Shown here: positions 45,410 to 55,640 of the stretch, one piece after another
Numbering within the stretch: position 1 is the stretch's first letter
Layout of the letters: each line of letters starts with the position of its first letter
NCBI GenBank assembly: GCA_022410635.1
Contig: JAJVDF010000236.1
Location: forward strand, 1,153,421-1,217,420
DNA length: 64,000 bases
Direction: 5' to 3'
From: Tretioscincus oriximinensis
Taxonomy: Eukaryota; Chordata; Lepidosauria; Squamata; Gymnophthalmidae
Program-made: the position numbers and the translations under genes
Notes under the pieces: generated by a model
Database searches by the model: none
What the model was told of the DNA's origin: nothing
What the model saw: the letters and a program-made list of their open reading frames with translations, nothing else

Positions 45410-46310
45410 TATGAAGTCAGGCTGCAACGTGTGGGCCTCTTCAGCCTCGAAAGACNACGTTTGAGAGGTGATCTGATTGAAGTGCACAAAATCATGCATG
45501 GGATGGACAGGGTGAACAAAGAAAAATGTTTTCTCTATCATACAGCACTAGGACCAGAGGGCCCTCCTTAAAACTGATGGGTAGAAAAGTGAGAAAAAAG
45601 GAAAATATTTTTTCACCTAGAGGGTCATCGGCCCTATATATCAAATACGCTTTCAAAAGACGGACAAATCATCTTGCTGCCAGGGATTCTCAGGGAAATT
45701 GAGTTTGTCACTGAGTTTTAATCATGTTTTATATTATATATATTACGTTGCATATTTTTATATTTTTTATATATTTAATTTAAAGGCCTGCTTTTGATTT
45801 GATATGGTCTGTTGACTAATCAATAAAGATTTTTTATTTGATTTGATACTTGCTGAAGAGGTGGTGGTAGCTAACAGCTTGGATAGTTTCACAGAATCAT
45901 AGAGTTGGAAAGGACCTCAAGGGTCATCGGGTCCAACCCCCTGCTCNATGCAGGATTCATTAAACAATCCCAGAAAGATGACAGTCCAGTCTGTTTGAAG
46001 ACTTCCAGTGAAGGCGAACTCACCACCTCCTGTGGCAAACTGTTCCACTGGACTAGTTCAAGACAGAATTAGACANGTTTATGGACACCAAGGATCCTAG
46101 GATGGATGTCTGGATGATGCCTNCAGGATGGAGCAACAGGCAGGACCCCTGAAATGCCATCTGCAGGGAGTCATGAACAGGTGCATATTTTGCTTTCCTC
46201 TGTTCAGGCTGCCCAGGTGCATCTGGTGGGCCTGTGTGTGAGACAGAAAGCTGGACTAGGTGGGCTGTGGCCTGATCCAGTATGGCACTTATGTTCTTAT
46301 GTAAAGCCAT
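45410..46310 (+). mobile_element. CR1 3' fragment with nested insertions
   Basis: Plus-strand CR1 C-terminus ('cctcttcagcctcgaaagac', 'gtgatctgattgaagtgcac') runs to a 3' end near 46300 ('atccagtatggcacttatgt'). It is split by an AT-rich block (about 45640-45850) and a reversed CR1 tail (45890-46055). Confidence 0.75.
45890..46055 (-). mobile_element. Nested CR1 3' tail, opposite orientation
   Basis: It starts 'cacagaatcatagagttgga' and interrupts the plus-strand CR1 between 'ttggatagttt' and 'ctagttcaagacagaatt', so it is younger than its host. Confidence 0.75.
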
Positions 46311-46854
46311 GCTTCCTTGGATCCCTAAAGACTTGTAAATAAGGACTTGCTTTAAAACAAAACTGGACTGTANACCTAATCCTGGGCAAACTGATTTCAG
46401 TGGGGCTTCTAAAACCAAGGGTTGGGTTAGTTATAATTTGTTTTTGTATTCCAAATTTCAAAAAAGTTTTTAGGTTGGATACAGTTTTTAATTCCTTGTA
46501 TTGAAAAATATAGGCATACGATTTGGGGTTGCCTATTNAATATTTGCGTTTAGTGTGAGGCTTCTTTGGAGAAACTGCAAAAGTCTCAGGTAAGAGCAAA
46601 TATCTGGGTTCCCAGAAGATGCTTTTTACTAATACATGAGTGCAGTGGAGGAACTTATGTGATGACTCGGAAAGGCATTTTTGTGTAAAAAGGAAAGTAT
46701 GACAGCATTGGAAATAATTATATCATTTTATATTTATAAAAATAAATGGTTTTATTTGGAAAAAAGTGGTTCCAGGAGATGGGCAGGCTGCAGCAGGGGA
46801 CACAGAAATAAAGGGGGACACTCATGGTGCCCCACTGCTCCTTCTTCTAACAGC
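46311..46854. other. Unassigned AT-rich stretch
   Basis: Short frames only; no exon or repeat family recognised. Confidence 0.3.
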
Positions 46855-47280
46855 TGCCGCTGCTACTGCTTTGTCAAGTAATAAACATCACGATCTGTAA
46901 CGCTCCATTCNTTCCATAATACGCACAAACATTTTCATCTTATGGAACGAAAAATACTGTACCTTCGGCATATGCATTCATATTTTTATCAGTTCCTCCA
47001 CAGACCCTCTCCAGACATTTTCCACATTTGATTGGTGCCCTTGTGGAACTGAGTATTTCCTCCCTTTATCCTGTTATATTTCCTTTGGGAGATTCTGTGT
47101 NTTTTTTGTAACTTTACTGGGGCCACTATTTCACCCAGGGAAGAGGACATGCCACCAGGAATGACAACTGAGGGATGAAAAGCAATTCCTAGCTATGCTC
47201 ATTTCCCTGCAGTTTCTCCAAGACCTGCCCCCCTGGTTCAGGAAAAGCTTCCCTTGGGCCCTGGCCCACCCCATACTCAC

Positions 47281-47382
47281 CTTGGCAGGGGCTTCCGGGA
47301 GGCGATGGCTCCTCCTTAACGCACACACCTTCCTGTTCTTGCTCAGCCTGGAGTCCAGCATCATCTTGGCCAATCTGCATTT
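47281..47382 (-). CDS. Exon E5 of the array
   Basis: A 102-bp phase 1-1 exon, acceptor TTTCCCCTAAG, donor CCAAG then GTGAGT. It encodes EMQIGQDDAGLQAEQEQEG and VCVKEEPSPPGSPCQ. It directly follows S5 in the direction of transcription with a 198-bp intron. The acidic block with KEEP resembles the linker regions between KRAB and fingers in ZNF282/ZNF777-type proteins. Confidence 0.8.
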
Positions 47383-47581
47383 CTTAGGGGAAAAAGGCAA
47401 TTACATGACCTTCTTCATGTTTTAACCAGCTGCCACCACCACTTCTGGAAGTCAGTTCCACAGTACAGGAGTAAATGACTCGGATTATCTGGCCACCAAA
47501 TGCCAGGACATGGGAGGGTTGCCTCCTACTAGCCCCCCAGTCTGAGCCCTGAAATCCCTTTTGAGAATTATCTGGACTCAC

Positions 47582-47704
47582 CCATGTTGGCACTACTAGA
47601 TCGGCACGTGTCGTAGCTACTCCCTTGACCACCAGACAGTATCCCTTCCTCCATGGCCTCGTCTTTGTCCCATGCATAATTGTCCACTGCACCAGTGGCG
47701 GCGC
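47582..47704 (-). CDS. Exon S5 of the array
   Basis: A 123-bp phase 1-1 exon with acceptor CTTTTCCATAG and donor ATGG then GTGAGT. It encodes 'GAVDNYAWDKDEAMEEGI' and 'SSYDTCRSSSANMG'. It is the first array exon after the linker exon at 48.9 kb, 1.2 kb away. Confidence 0.8.
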
Positions 47705-47899
47705 CTATGGAAAAGTGAGTATAGGTGGCTCTGCTCTGCTTGGCTCTTCTGGGCACCATAAGGTCTGCCTCCCAAACCCCTTCCACAGGAGCAGTAGGGT
47801 CACTGGCAATTGAGGACTTATAGGTAGGCCAGCAGAGGGCAACTTCCCACATGGACCAATGAACAGAGTCTGTGCTACTCAAAAAGCAGAGCTGGTCGG

Positions 47900-48170
47900 G
47901 TTTTTTTTATTTACTTATATATTTGTACTTGTATCCCGCCTNATACCCGAAGGTCTCAGGNCGGCCAGCCATAGGGNGGCGCANATAGCTTTTGTTGCTT
48001 TCTCCACAACNGACACTCTGTGGAGTAGGTGGGGCTGAGAGTGTTCATAGAACTGTGACTGGCCCAAGGTCACCCAGCTGGCTTTCGTGGAGGAGTGAGG
48101 AATCGAACCGGGAGACAACCAGGTACGAGTCCAACACTCTAACCACTACACCAAACTGTCTCTCTCTTTT
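47900..48170 (-). mobile_element. Full-length tRNA-derived CORE-SINE
   Basis: Minus-strand order: tRNA-like head with A box (TGGTGTAGTGG) and B box (GGTTCGATTCC), CORE-like 'CTGGGTGACCTTGGGCCAGT', body, then 'CCTGAGACCTTCGGGTAT' and an A/T-rich tail at the low-coordinate end. It splits the S5 flank between 'gcagagctggtcggg' and 'gtcagacaaggtcaac', sequence that is contiguous beside S2. Confidence 0.85.
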
Positions 48171-48460
48171 TGTCAGACAAGGTCAACTTTGGAAGACTGT
48201 AAGAGGCCCCAGAGAAGATCTGGTCAGCAATAAAGATGTTCTTGCCATCCAGTGAGGCCTATGCAGCTCATCCCATTTCCCTTTCCTGTCATACCTGCCA
48301 TGGACATTGGAGAGGACTCATCATCTGAGGAAGAAGGGAGCCAGGCCCAGCCAGAGCCACAGGCAGTTGCTCCGGAAACACAAGGTCTACCAGAGGCAAG
48401 CCTGCCCTCTGAAGATTAGCACAATCTGCAGACCTTGCTGGAGCAAAGAAAAGTCAAAGC

Positions 48461-48895
48461 TCTTCTTCGGCGTTCCCAAGGAATGGCTAGGAAAATTAGG
48501 GAAACACCGAGCCACTTGGTGCTGCAATGGATATAAACCACTGGGTAACAGAGGCTAATCTGCCATTGGTAATTTATCACTTCTCTGACTGCTCGCAGCT
48601 CCTGTAACTGTCTCCTTGTTCTCTGACCTTGGATCGCCTCGGATGTTGTCATCTGGTGTGTATCCAACCCTGGACTAACCCGAATCTGCTTCTGGATTAC
48701 CCTGTTGCCACCGTGTTCNGAATCTGAATACTGATGCTATGTTTGGTAGGCTTACATTCTTGCCACTTTCCTGAACTGTGTATATTTCCTGAGTAGCCGG
48801 CAGCCAAGGCTTTGACATCTCCTCCCAAAGAATAGCTATTTCCACCAGGAAGCAGAAGTGGGAAGCTTGGTCCCAGAGGCAATCCCTTCTCCTAC
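48461..48895. other. Intron sequence, nothing recognised
   Basis: Between the block-5 flank and the linker exon I see no repeat family with confidence. Confidence 0.3.
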
Positions 48896-49012
48896 CTGGG
48901 TTGGCAACATCAGCCTGGATCTCCCTTCTCATGAAGACTCCTGGATCCCTCACACATGGCTTCTTCCCTTGTTCCAACTGGGACAAGATCCTGGGCTTGG
49001 ATATGGCATAGT
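48896..49012 (-). CDS. Linker exon after KRAB-A
   Basis: A 117-bp phase 1-1 exon between acceptor TCTTGTGCACAG and donor CCAG then GTAGGA. Joined to the KRAB-A exon it reads SLDYAISKPRILSQLEQGKK, then PCVRDPGVFMRREI. The DYAISKP..LSQLEQG string is the classic continuation of KRAB in the DUF3669/KRAB family and of many amphibian and reptile KRAB proteins. It is the exon that proves the reading phase of this gene. Its acceptor is about 70 bp from the end of DIRS copy A. Confidence 0.85.
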
Positions 49013-49080
49013 CTGTGCACAAGAAGGGAAAAGCATCACTGGGAGGCAACGGCAGTTAGCAGAAGGACAAAGCAGCCACA

Positions 49081-52000
49081 CAGAAAGGAACACCCCATTA
49101 TCATACTTAACCTGTGGGGTGGTGTTCCTGGATCTAGGAAGTAAGTCATGCTCTTACAGTGGGTAATTTCTGATTGGCTGCAGCAACAGAAGCCCCGCCC
49201 CTAAAGACTTTTATAAGCCCCTAGAGGCGGTCATTCTCCAGTCCTTCTATGATGTGAAATAAGAATAAAGAGTATACAATAACAGTGAACTGCGTGTTTA
49301 TCGTAAATAACAGAATGTCAAATCACATGAACTCAATACTTTTTACAACATTAATGACCAATTATTAAATNCTTAATATAGTAAACCAACCATCAAACTA
49401 TGCAGGCCTCAAAACATAGAACCAAATGATGTTTCATAAAAACCAATATTCTGAAAGGACGAGTACAAGCCATAGTTTTAGAGGTGGGTGGCATGACTTA
49501 CCTCCTAGATCCAGGAACAACACCCCACAGGTAAGTATGATAATGGGGTNTTCCTTTCCCTGGATCTAGGAGGTAAGTGATGACCTTACAGTGGGACGTA
49601 CCCAAGAATACCAAATTCCCCATAAAGGGAGGGGCTATGGCTCTGTATCTTCCTCGTCCAAAATATATTGAAGGATGTGTCTACCATAGCATGCTCTGTC
49701 AGAGAAAGAGATCTCTAACTTGTAATGACGCGTAAAAGTATTCTGAGAACTCCAGGCCGCTGCCTCACAGATATCCTTGACAGATGCTCTGTTATAGAAT
49801 GCAGCTGACACCGAAGCAGAACGGGTGGAATGTGCGGTTTACCTTATAAACTGCAAGCTAAAGAAACGACTTCCTTCAGCCATGACGCCAGCATTCGGGA
49901 TTTGGCCTGGGCTCCCTACTTACACTTATGAAAAAGTATGAAAAGAGATTTGGATTTACGAAAGGATTTGGTCCTTTTTAAATAAATCAAAACAGCCCTC
50001 CTTAACATCTAAAGTATGCCAGTATTGTTCTTTGGCCTTGGAAGGATGAGGACAGAAGGCAAAATTATATCTTGTTCCAAATGAAACTTGGATGCAACTT
50101 TAGGTTTGAACAAAGGATTGAGGGAGAGTAGACAAAGCAGCGACTTCTGAAACTCTCCTTGCTGAAACCATGGCTACCAAGAATAAAGTTTTGAGGGACA
50201 GGTGTTTTAATGAAGCCTCATGAAGAGGTTCGAAAAGAGGCTTAGCTAGTGCATGCAATACCACATGGAGTTTCCAGGATGGGAAACGATGTTGGGCTGG
50301 TTTCTCAGAATTTTTGACTGCCTTGAGAAATTNGGTCACGTGTCGGTGAGAAGACGGGTACCTCTGAACACACATCTAAAACTGAAGCAATAGCGGCGAC
50401 CTGTCTTCTAAGAGTGCTAGACCTATGGCGTAGCTCCACACCCTTTTGGAGAAAAACAATAACCTCTTCGTGCGAAGTCTGAAAGGNGNCAATGTGACAT
50501 TGAGCACACCAATCACAAAACNTTTTCCAAACCCTTGAGTAAGGGGTAATAGTGGAGGCACGCTTATCTTTTAAAAGCATGTCAATTATTGATTCTGGGT
50601 ATCCCAAATGTCTGTACCCGACCCTCTGACCTCCCAGGCAGTTAGCCTTAGCCAGGCGGGATTGGGATGGATATACTGCACTTGGGAGAGTTGGTCTTCC
50701 CAAGGTGGGATGTGAAATGGANGGTCTACTGCCAGTNTTTTCAAAACAGAAAACCATGGTCTCCTTGNCCACCAAGGAGCTACGAGAATTACTGTGGATC
50801 GAGAGTCTCATATTCTGGCCAATAACTTGGGCAGCATCGGAATGGGGGGAAAAGCATACAATATCCCCTTGGGCCATGGAGCTGAGAGCGAATCTATCCC
50901 CTCTGCATCCTGCTGTAGGTAACGGCTGAGGAACCTGGGGACTTGAGCATTGGCCTTGGTGGCGAAAAGGTACATTACAGGATTGCCCCATCTGCGGGCA
51001 ATTNTGGCAANTAAGGCAGGGTGAAGTCTCCATTCTGCGTCTGACAGTTGCTGTCTGCTGAGGGCATCCGCAGTGATATTTTGTGTGCCCTGAATATAAA
51101 GAGCGGATAAAGAGAGGACATTCTCTGCCCAAGTAAAGATTTCCACAGACAAGGTCATTAAATTCCTAGAACTAGTACCACCTTGTTTGTTAACATGCGC
51201 TTTGGCTGTTGTATTATCTGTGAATATTAGCACATGTTGATCCTTGACGAAATTGGCAAAAGACCTAAGGGCTAGCAAAATAGTTTTAAGTTCCAACCAA
51301 ATGATGGAATTACAAATATCTTGTGGAGACCAAATCCCCTGTGCCATTCTGCCATGGCAGTGGGCCCCCGAACCTGTGAGGCTGGCATCCGTGGTGACAA
51401 TCACTCTGTGAACTGGAGCCAGCAGGCTACCTTGGCTTAAATGAGCTACATTTTCCCACCAGGATAGAGATTGTCTGAAATGAGAGGATAGTGGAATATG
51501 AAAGTTCTGCTTTCTAGCAATCTGAGCTGAAAAAAGCCAATAGGATCCATTGCAGTTCCCTGGAGTGAAACCTGGCCCAAAAAACAATATAAAAAAATGA
51601 AATCATTTTACCCAACAGCGAAGCTAAAGCCAGTAATGGAAAATGAGAAGCTCTTTGTACGTTACGGGTTAGAGCAACCATTTCAAGGACCCTGGTCGGA
51701 TCCAGAGCTAGGACTCTTTTTTTAGTATCAAATTTGGCCCCCAGATGAAGGAGAACCTGAGCCGGAAACAAGGAACTTTTCTCTTTATTTATGATGAAAC
51801 CATGTGCAACTAGCACTGACATAGNTGAATCTTTACAAGCCATGGAAAAGAAAGTAGAAACAATCAGAATATCATCGAGATATGCAAATAGCATAATACC
51901 CTGTGCTCTAAGGACCCCAATAACGTGGTTTACGAGTTTACTGAAAAGTCTAGGAGAGCTTCCCATGCCAAAGGGCAAAACTGAAAATTGGAATCCTTGA

Positions 52001-54308
52001 CTGCCTACTGCAAACCGTAGGAAGCGTCTGGACCCTGGAAATATTGGAACGTGCAGGTAANCGTCTAGAAGGTCCAGGAGGACAGAAAAGCATTGGGTGG
52101 GATGGCTGAACGAATAAAATTGAGGGTCTCCATCTTAAAGCGATGATACTTAATGAAAGAATTAACATATCTCAAATTCAAAATAGGCCTTAAGCCCCCA
52201 GATTTCTTAATTACGACAAACAAGTGGTAATATTTCCCCAAACCCTCCTGGCCCAAAGGTACAGGTTCAATGGCGTTGAGGGACAGAAGGTCCTTAACTA
52301 CTTTGTTGATGGCAACAGTCTTGTATTCAGAGGCGGAGGGAGGTAGCAACTGAATAAATAAATCTGGGGGAATTGAATCGAACTCTAAAACATAACCTTT
52401 TGAAACAATGCTAAGCAACCAAGGTGAGGCTCCTGAAAGTCTCCATTGATGTACAAAGTGCTGAAGCCTGCCTCCTACTGGAAAAGAATCTGCGTTACTA
52501 ATGCTGGAACCCTCTGTCGTTGGTATTACCCCTTGGGGGGTAAGCTTTGTTTTGGCCTCTGCCTCAAAAGGATTGAAGTTTGTAGTTGGAAGGAAACTCT
52601 CGTTCTANACGAAAGCAGAAAGGACNAAAATTTCNGTAATTCCTTCTGTAAGGAGAAAAACGTCTGTCTTTACTTCCTGCTCTGGACAGGAAGGAAGACT
52701 TCTTCTTTACCTTATTATCTGCCAAGGTTTCCTTGAGTTTAGGTACTCCAAACAGAATCCCCCCGGAAAAGGGAGCTGCAGTTAGATTGGACTTGGCTTG
52801 TGAATCTGCATTCCAGAAGCGTAACCAGATAGCCCTGCGCGCTGCCATACTTAATGCCATTGTTCTGGCATCTGTGATCATAAGGTCTAGGGCAACATCC
52901 GCTGATAGGGCCAGGACCTGGGGAATAAACTTCAAGGGCCGAAGCATAGCTGGTGGCAGAATAGGGTCCTGGATTAAGGCATCGGCCCATTTGAAACTGC
53001 CCTATATATGTTGGCATTGGTTCGTGCTGAAAGAGAAGTAAGTTCAAAAAGCTTTTTTAAATAACCTTCCATTTTTCGGTCCTGGTCTCTGAGAGGGGTG
53101 TCCCCATCTCTAGGCGCAGCCGAATGAAAGACTAAAGCGGCAATATCTGCNTCCGTTAAAGGGGGCTGCCATAGCTTGCTTTCCCCCATGTCAGACCAGG
53201 AAAGGAGGTCTAAAGGCTTTGGTTGAAANCTGCCACTCAGTAAGGGAAGAGTGGAACCATGCGGCCCTGGAGACTCTGCGCCGAAAAGACATAGCGTGGA
53301 GTTATTAGGCTGTTGCNTCTGGTCAAAGTATTCCTCCACAGCCTGTCTGATTTGCACAGAAATATCCAGCCCAGCTGCCAATAAAGAAGGCTTTCCTCCC
53401 AATTCCATAGTAGCTCCCACTTCCGACTGCTCTGCCATGTCTTGAGGCACAAAAGTACTGTTGTTTAACACGCAAATGAGCTCAGCCCCAGCGGGCGGCG
53501 TGACGGGGATGTCAGAAGGAGCACGNGCTTGCTCCAGCGGAGCAGTAGCGTCCAATAAAGTCTGTAATTCAGCATCTTGAGCCCNAGAACGCTGTGCAAT
53601 ATTGGCTGTANAGCCCAAATTAAGTCCCAAAGGGGACTGTGGCCGGCTGGTAGAGAGGGAGGCATTACTGACCCAGTTAATGAAAGACTCCTGAAGAGGT
53701 AGTGGTAGCTAACAGCTTGGATAGCTTCAAGACAGGGCTAGACAGGTTTATGGACACTAAGGGTATAAATGGATACTAAGATAGTTGTCTGAATGTAGCC
53801 TCCGGGATGGAGCAACAGGCAGGACTCTTGAAATACCATTTGCAGGGAGTCACGAACAGGAGCAGCATATTTTGCTTTCCTCTGTTCGGACTGCCCAGGT
53901 GCATCTGGTGGGCCTCAGTGTGAGACAGAATGCTGGACTTGATGGGCTGTGGCCTGATCCAGTATGGCTCTCCTTATGTTCTTATGTTCTTATGACTCCG
54001 TTAGCCGTTGAAATTGCGTGCGTTGTGCCTCAGTAGGAGGACTGAGAAAAAATCTCCGGAGCTCCGGTGGAGTTCTGAGAGATCCTCTTGTAATAAGGAA
54101 ATCAACCTCTTCGTCCGAAGATCCCATAAAGGCCTAGTGTAGACTGGGGAAATATACACAAGACTTCTGGCTGAACAGCAACAGAAGGACTGGGTAATGA
54201 CCGCCTCTAGGGGCTTATAAAAGTCTTTAGGTGCGGGGCTTCTGTTGCTGCAGCCAATCAGAAATTANCCACTGTAAGGGCATGACTTAACTCCTAGATC
54301 CAGGGAAA
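49081..54308 (-). mobile_element. DIRS-type retrotransposon, copy A, filling an intron
   Basis: Inverted terminal repeats at 49081-49255 and about 54150-54308; internal complementary region at about 49486-49615, whose two halves are complementary to the two outer ends. Minus order: gag-like 53630-52564 ('LAAGLDISVQIRQAVEEYF', 'DTPLRDQDRKMEGYL'), reverse transcriptase 52418-51514 ('IMLFAYLDDILIVS'), RNase H 51587-50808 ('RVIVTTDASLTGSGAH', 'LSALYIQGTQNITADALSR') and tyrosine recombinase about 50700-49620 ('STLRRQVAAIASVLDV', 'VSARRVSEVAAL' as the arginine box). Stops, frameshifts and Ns are present, but it is the best preserved of three copies. A CR1 lies in it at 53683-53995. Confidence 0.9.
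53683..53995 (+). mobile_element. CR1 3' fragment nested in DIRS copy A
   Basis: It begins with 'cctgaagaggtagtggtagc' and ends with the repeated 'ttatgttcttatgttcttat' terminus. DIRS leader sequence continues at 53996, so the CR1 is the younger insertion. Confidence 0.85.
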
Positions 54309-54343
54309 GGTAAACTACCGCACAAGGCCTTGAAGATTCTTAC

Positions 54344-54470
54344 CCAAAGACAGCAGAGTCTCATAGTTGCTTCTCATCACCAACTTGTAAAGCTCCTTCT
54401 GACACTCATCCAGGTTCTCCCACTCCTGCTCGTCAAAGTAGACTGAGATGTCATCAAACGTCAGTGGCAC
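54344..54470 (-). CDS. KRAB-A exon
   Basis: The exon is exactly 127 bp, the standard size of KRAB-A exons. It starts after CTCAG in phase 0 and ends in phase 1 before GTAAGA. It encodes [20 protein letters not shown], then [23 protein letters not shown], with the conserved F-D-D, Y-F, E-W, Q, L-Y and V-M..N-Y-E positions of KRAB. The domain recruits the TRIM28/KAP1 corepressor in typical family members; in DUF3669 proteins the interaction is often weak, so repression here is unproven. No stop or frameshift. Confidence 0.95.
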
Positions 54471-54504
54471 CTGAGCNAAACATTACTGTCTCAGTTTCAA
54501 ATGG

Positions 54505-54640
54505 TACACAATCACAGGAACATAGAACTGGAAGGGACCTCCATCTAGTCAACCACCCTTGCACAGTGCAGGATTCACTAAACNAGTCCAGACAGGGGGC
54601 TGGCCATCCTGTCTCAAGGCTTCCACCTCTACTGCCTCAA
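54505..54640 (-). mobile_element. CR1 3' tail
   Basis: It reads 'aacatagaactggaagggac' and 'gcacagtgcaggattcacta', the minus-strand CR1 end. It lies in the intron between the DUF3669 and KRAB exons. Confidence 0.65.
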
Positions 54641-54759
54641 GTGCTGAAGAAGCATAAACAAATAGTATGTGTGTATGTTTGTCCCCCGGTTACTTGGTGA
54701 TTGTGTATAAATATCATTTAGAATGTAGTTGTATTTGGGCTGCTCTAAAATAAAATACA

Positions 54760-54850
54760 AATACTGGTGGGCCACTTCGTGGGAAAGAATGCTAGACTAG
54801 ATGGGCTCTGTCCCAATTCAGCAAGGCTCCTCTTACGTTCTTATGTTTAA
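54760..54850 (+). mobile_element. CR1 3' tail
   Basis: 'gctagactagatgggctctg' followed by 'cttacgttcttatgtt' marks a short plus-strand CR1 end in the same intron. Confidence 0.65.
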
Positions 54851-55044
54851 TAAAAAGTTACAATACAATCCTAAGCATTTATTAAAAAGGAAACGTCATC
54901 TACAAGTGAGCTGTGCTGCCCAATTTCAATGAATGTGGGCAGGGCTGGGCTGGCCATATTATAAAAAGGAGCTGCAAATTCATCACAAATCTATTGAACA
55001 GTCAAACATTTACATGTTTAGAAGATCGTTCTGGGCTTGATTAC

Positions 55045-55403
55045 CATAGGGATTTCTCCTTTAACCCCAGGAGGNAACCTCAGGATCCAGAAGTTCCTGT
55101 TCTTAAGAATGTTCTCCAAGTTCTTCACCCTCCTCTGCAGCAGCCTCTTCTCCTTCAGCTTGCGCTCCACCTCACTCTCAATGTCCAATACTGTCTTCTC
55201 AACGCTGGCCCACTTCAGCTCAGCTGACAGCATCCTCTGCTCCAGGTGAAGCAGCCGAGCGATGTAGCCATCAGCCACNTTCTCTGGGGCTTCAGCTACA
55301 ATCTGGGTGGAAATCTTGGAGGTTTGGGTCTTCATCTTTCCATTGAATATGGGACTGCAGGTTGGTGCAGATGGGAAAGGGGCTTCAAGCTGCACAGCCT
55401 CCA
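55045..55403 (-). CDS. DUF3669 exon of the KRAB zinc-finger gene
   Basis: A 359-bp exon with acceptor CTTCCTTGCAG, phase 1 start, and donor ATG then GTAATC, phase 0 end. It encodes a coiled-coil region (LEQRMLSAELKWASVEKT and on) ending in RVKNLENILKNRNFWILR, PPGVKGEIPM. The L-E-N-x-L-x-N-R-N-F-W-I-L-R-x-P-P-G-x-K-G-E string is diagnostic of the DUF3669 domain that precedes KRAB in ZNF777, ZNF282, ZNF398, ZNF746 and ZNF212. Spliced to the next exon it reads GEIPM-VPLTFDD, the normal family junction. An N creates one X. A foldback repeat abuts the acceptor side. Confidence 0.95.
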
Positions 55404-55409
55404 CTGCAA

Positions 55410-55640
55410 GGAAGAGCCACAAGAAAGAAGGGCTTGTAGNACTTAAAAGACTAACAGCAGAAAGGGAGGTGGCAGGAGCTTTCGCAGACATGTCTGTTTC
55501 TTCAGGNACAGACTTTAATAAGAAATGAAACATAGAAGATGACAAAGGAATTGTAAATATGGCTAAAGAGGATCTAGTTAATGCCAACCACTTTTCTCAA
55601 GTTAGTCTCAAAGTGCTGCTAGCCCCTTTGCTGGACTAGT
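55410..55640. mobile_element. Foldback/MITE-type repeats beside the DUF3669 exon
   Basis: One divergent copy (about 55430-55510, 'ggcaggagctttcgcagaca', 'tctgtttcttcagg') starts within about 30 bases of the exon's acceptor. A better copy (55575-55640, 'aatgccaaccacttttctca') follows. Confidence 0.6.

Larger units (their letters stand above)
46855..48460 (-). repeat. Duplicated exon block 5
   Basis: The only complete and compact block: flank, E5, a 199-bp interval, S5 and a 3' flank. It contains a later SINE (47900-48170). It is closest to block 4 in the E part and to block 2 in the S flank. Confidence 0.85.

Noticed and set aside
46880..47485. Treating block 5 as an assembly duplicate of block 4
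   Set aside because: The copies differ at scattered sites, by small indels, and in what follows (S5 is present only in block 5), so they are likely real paralogous copies.
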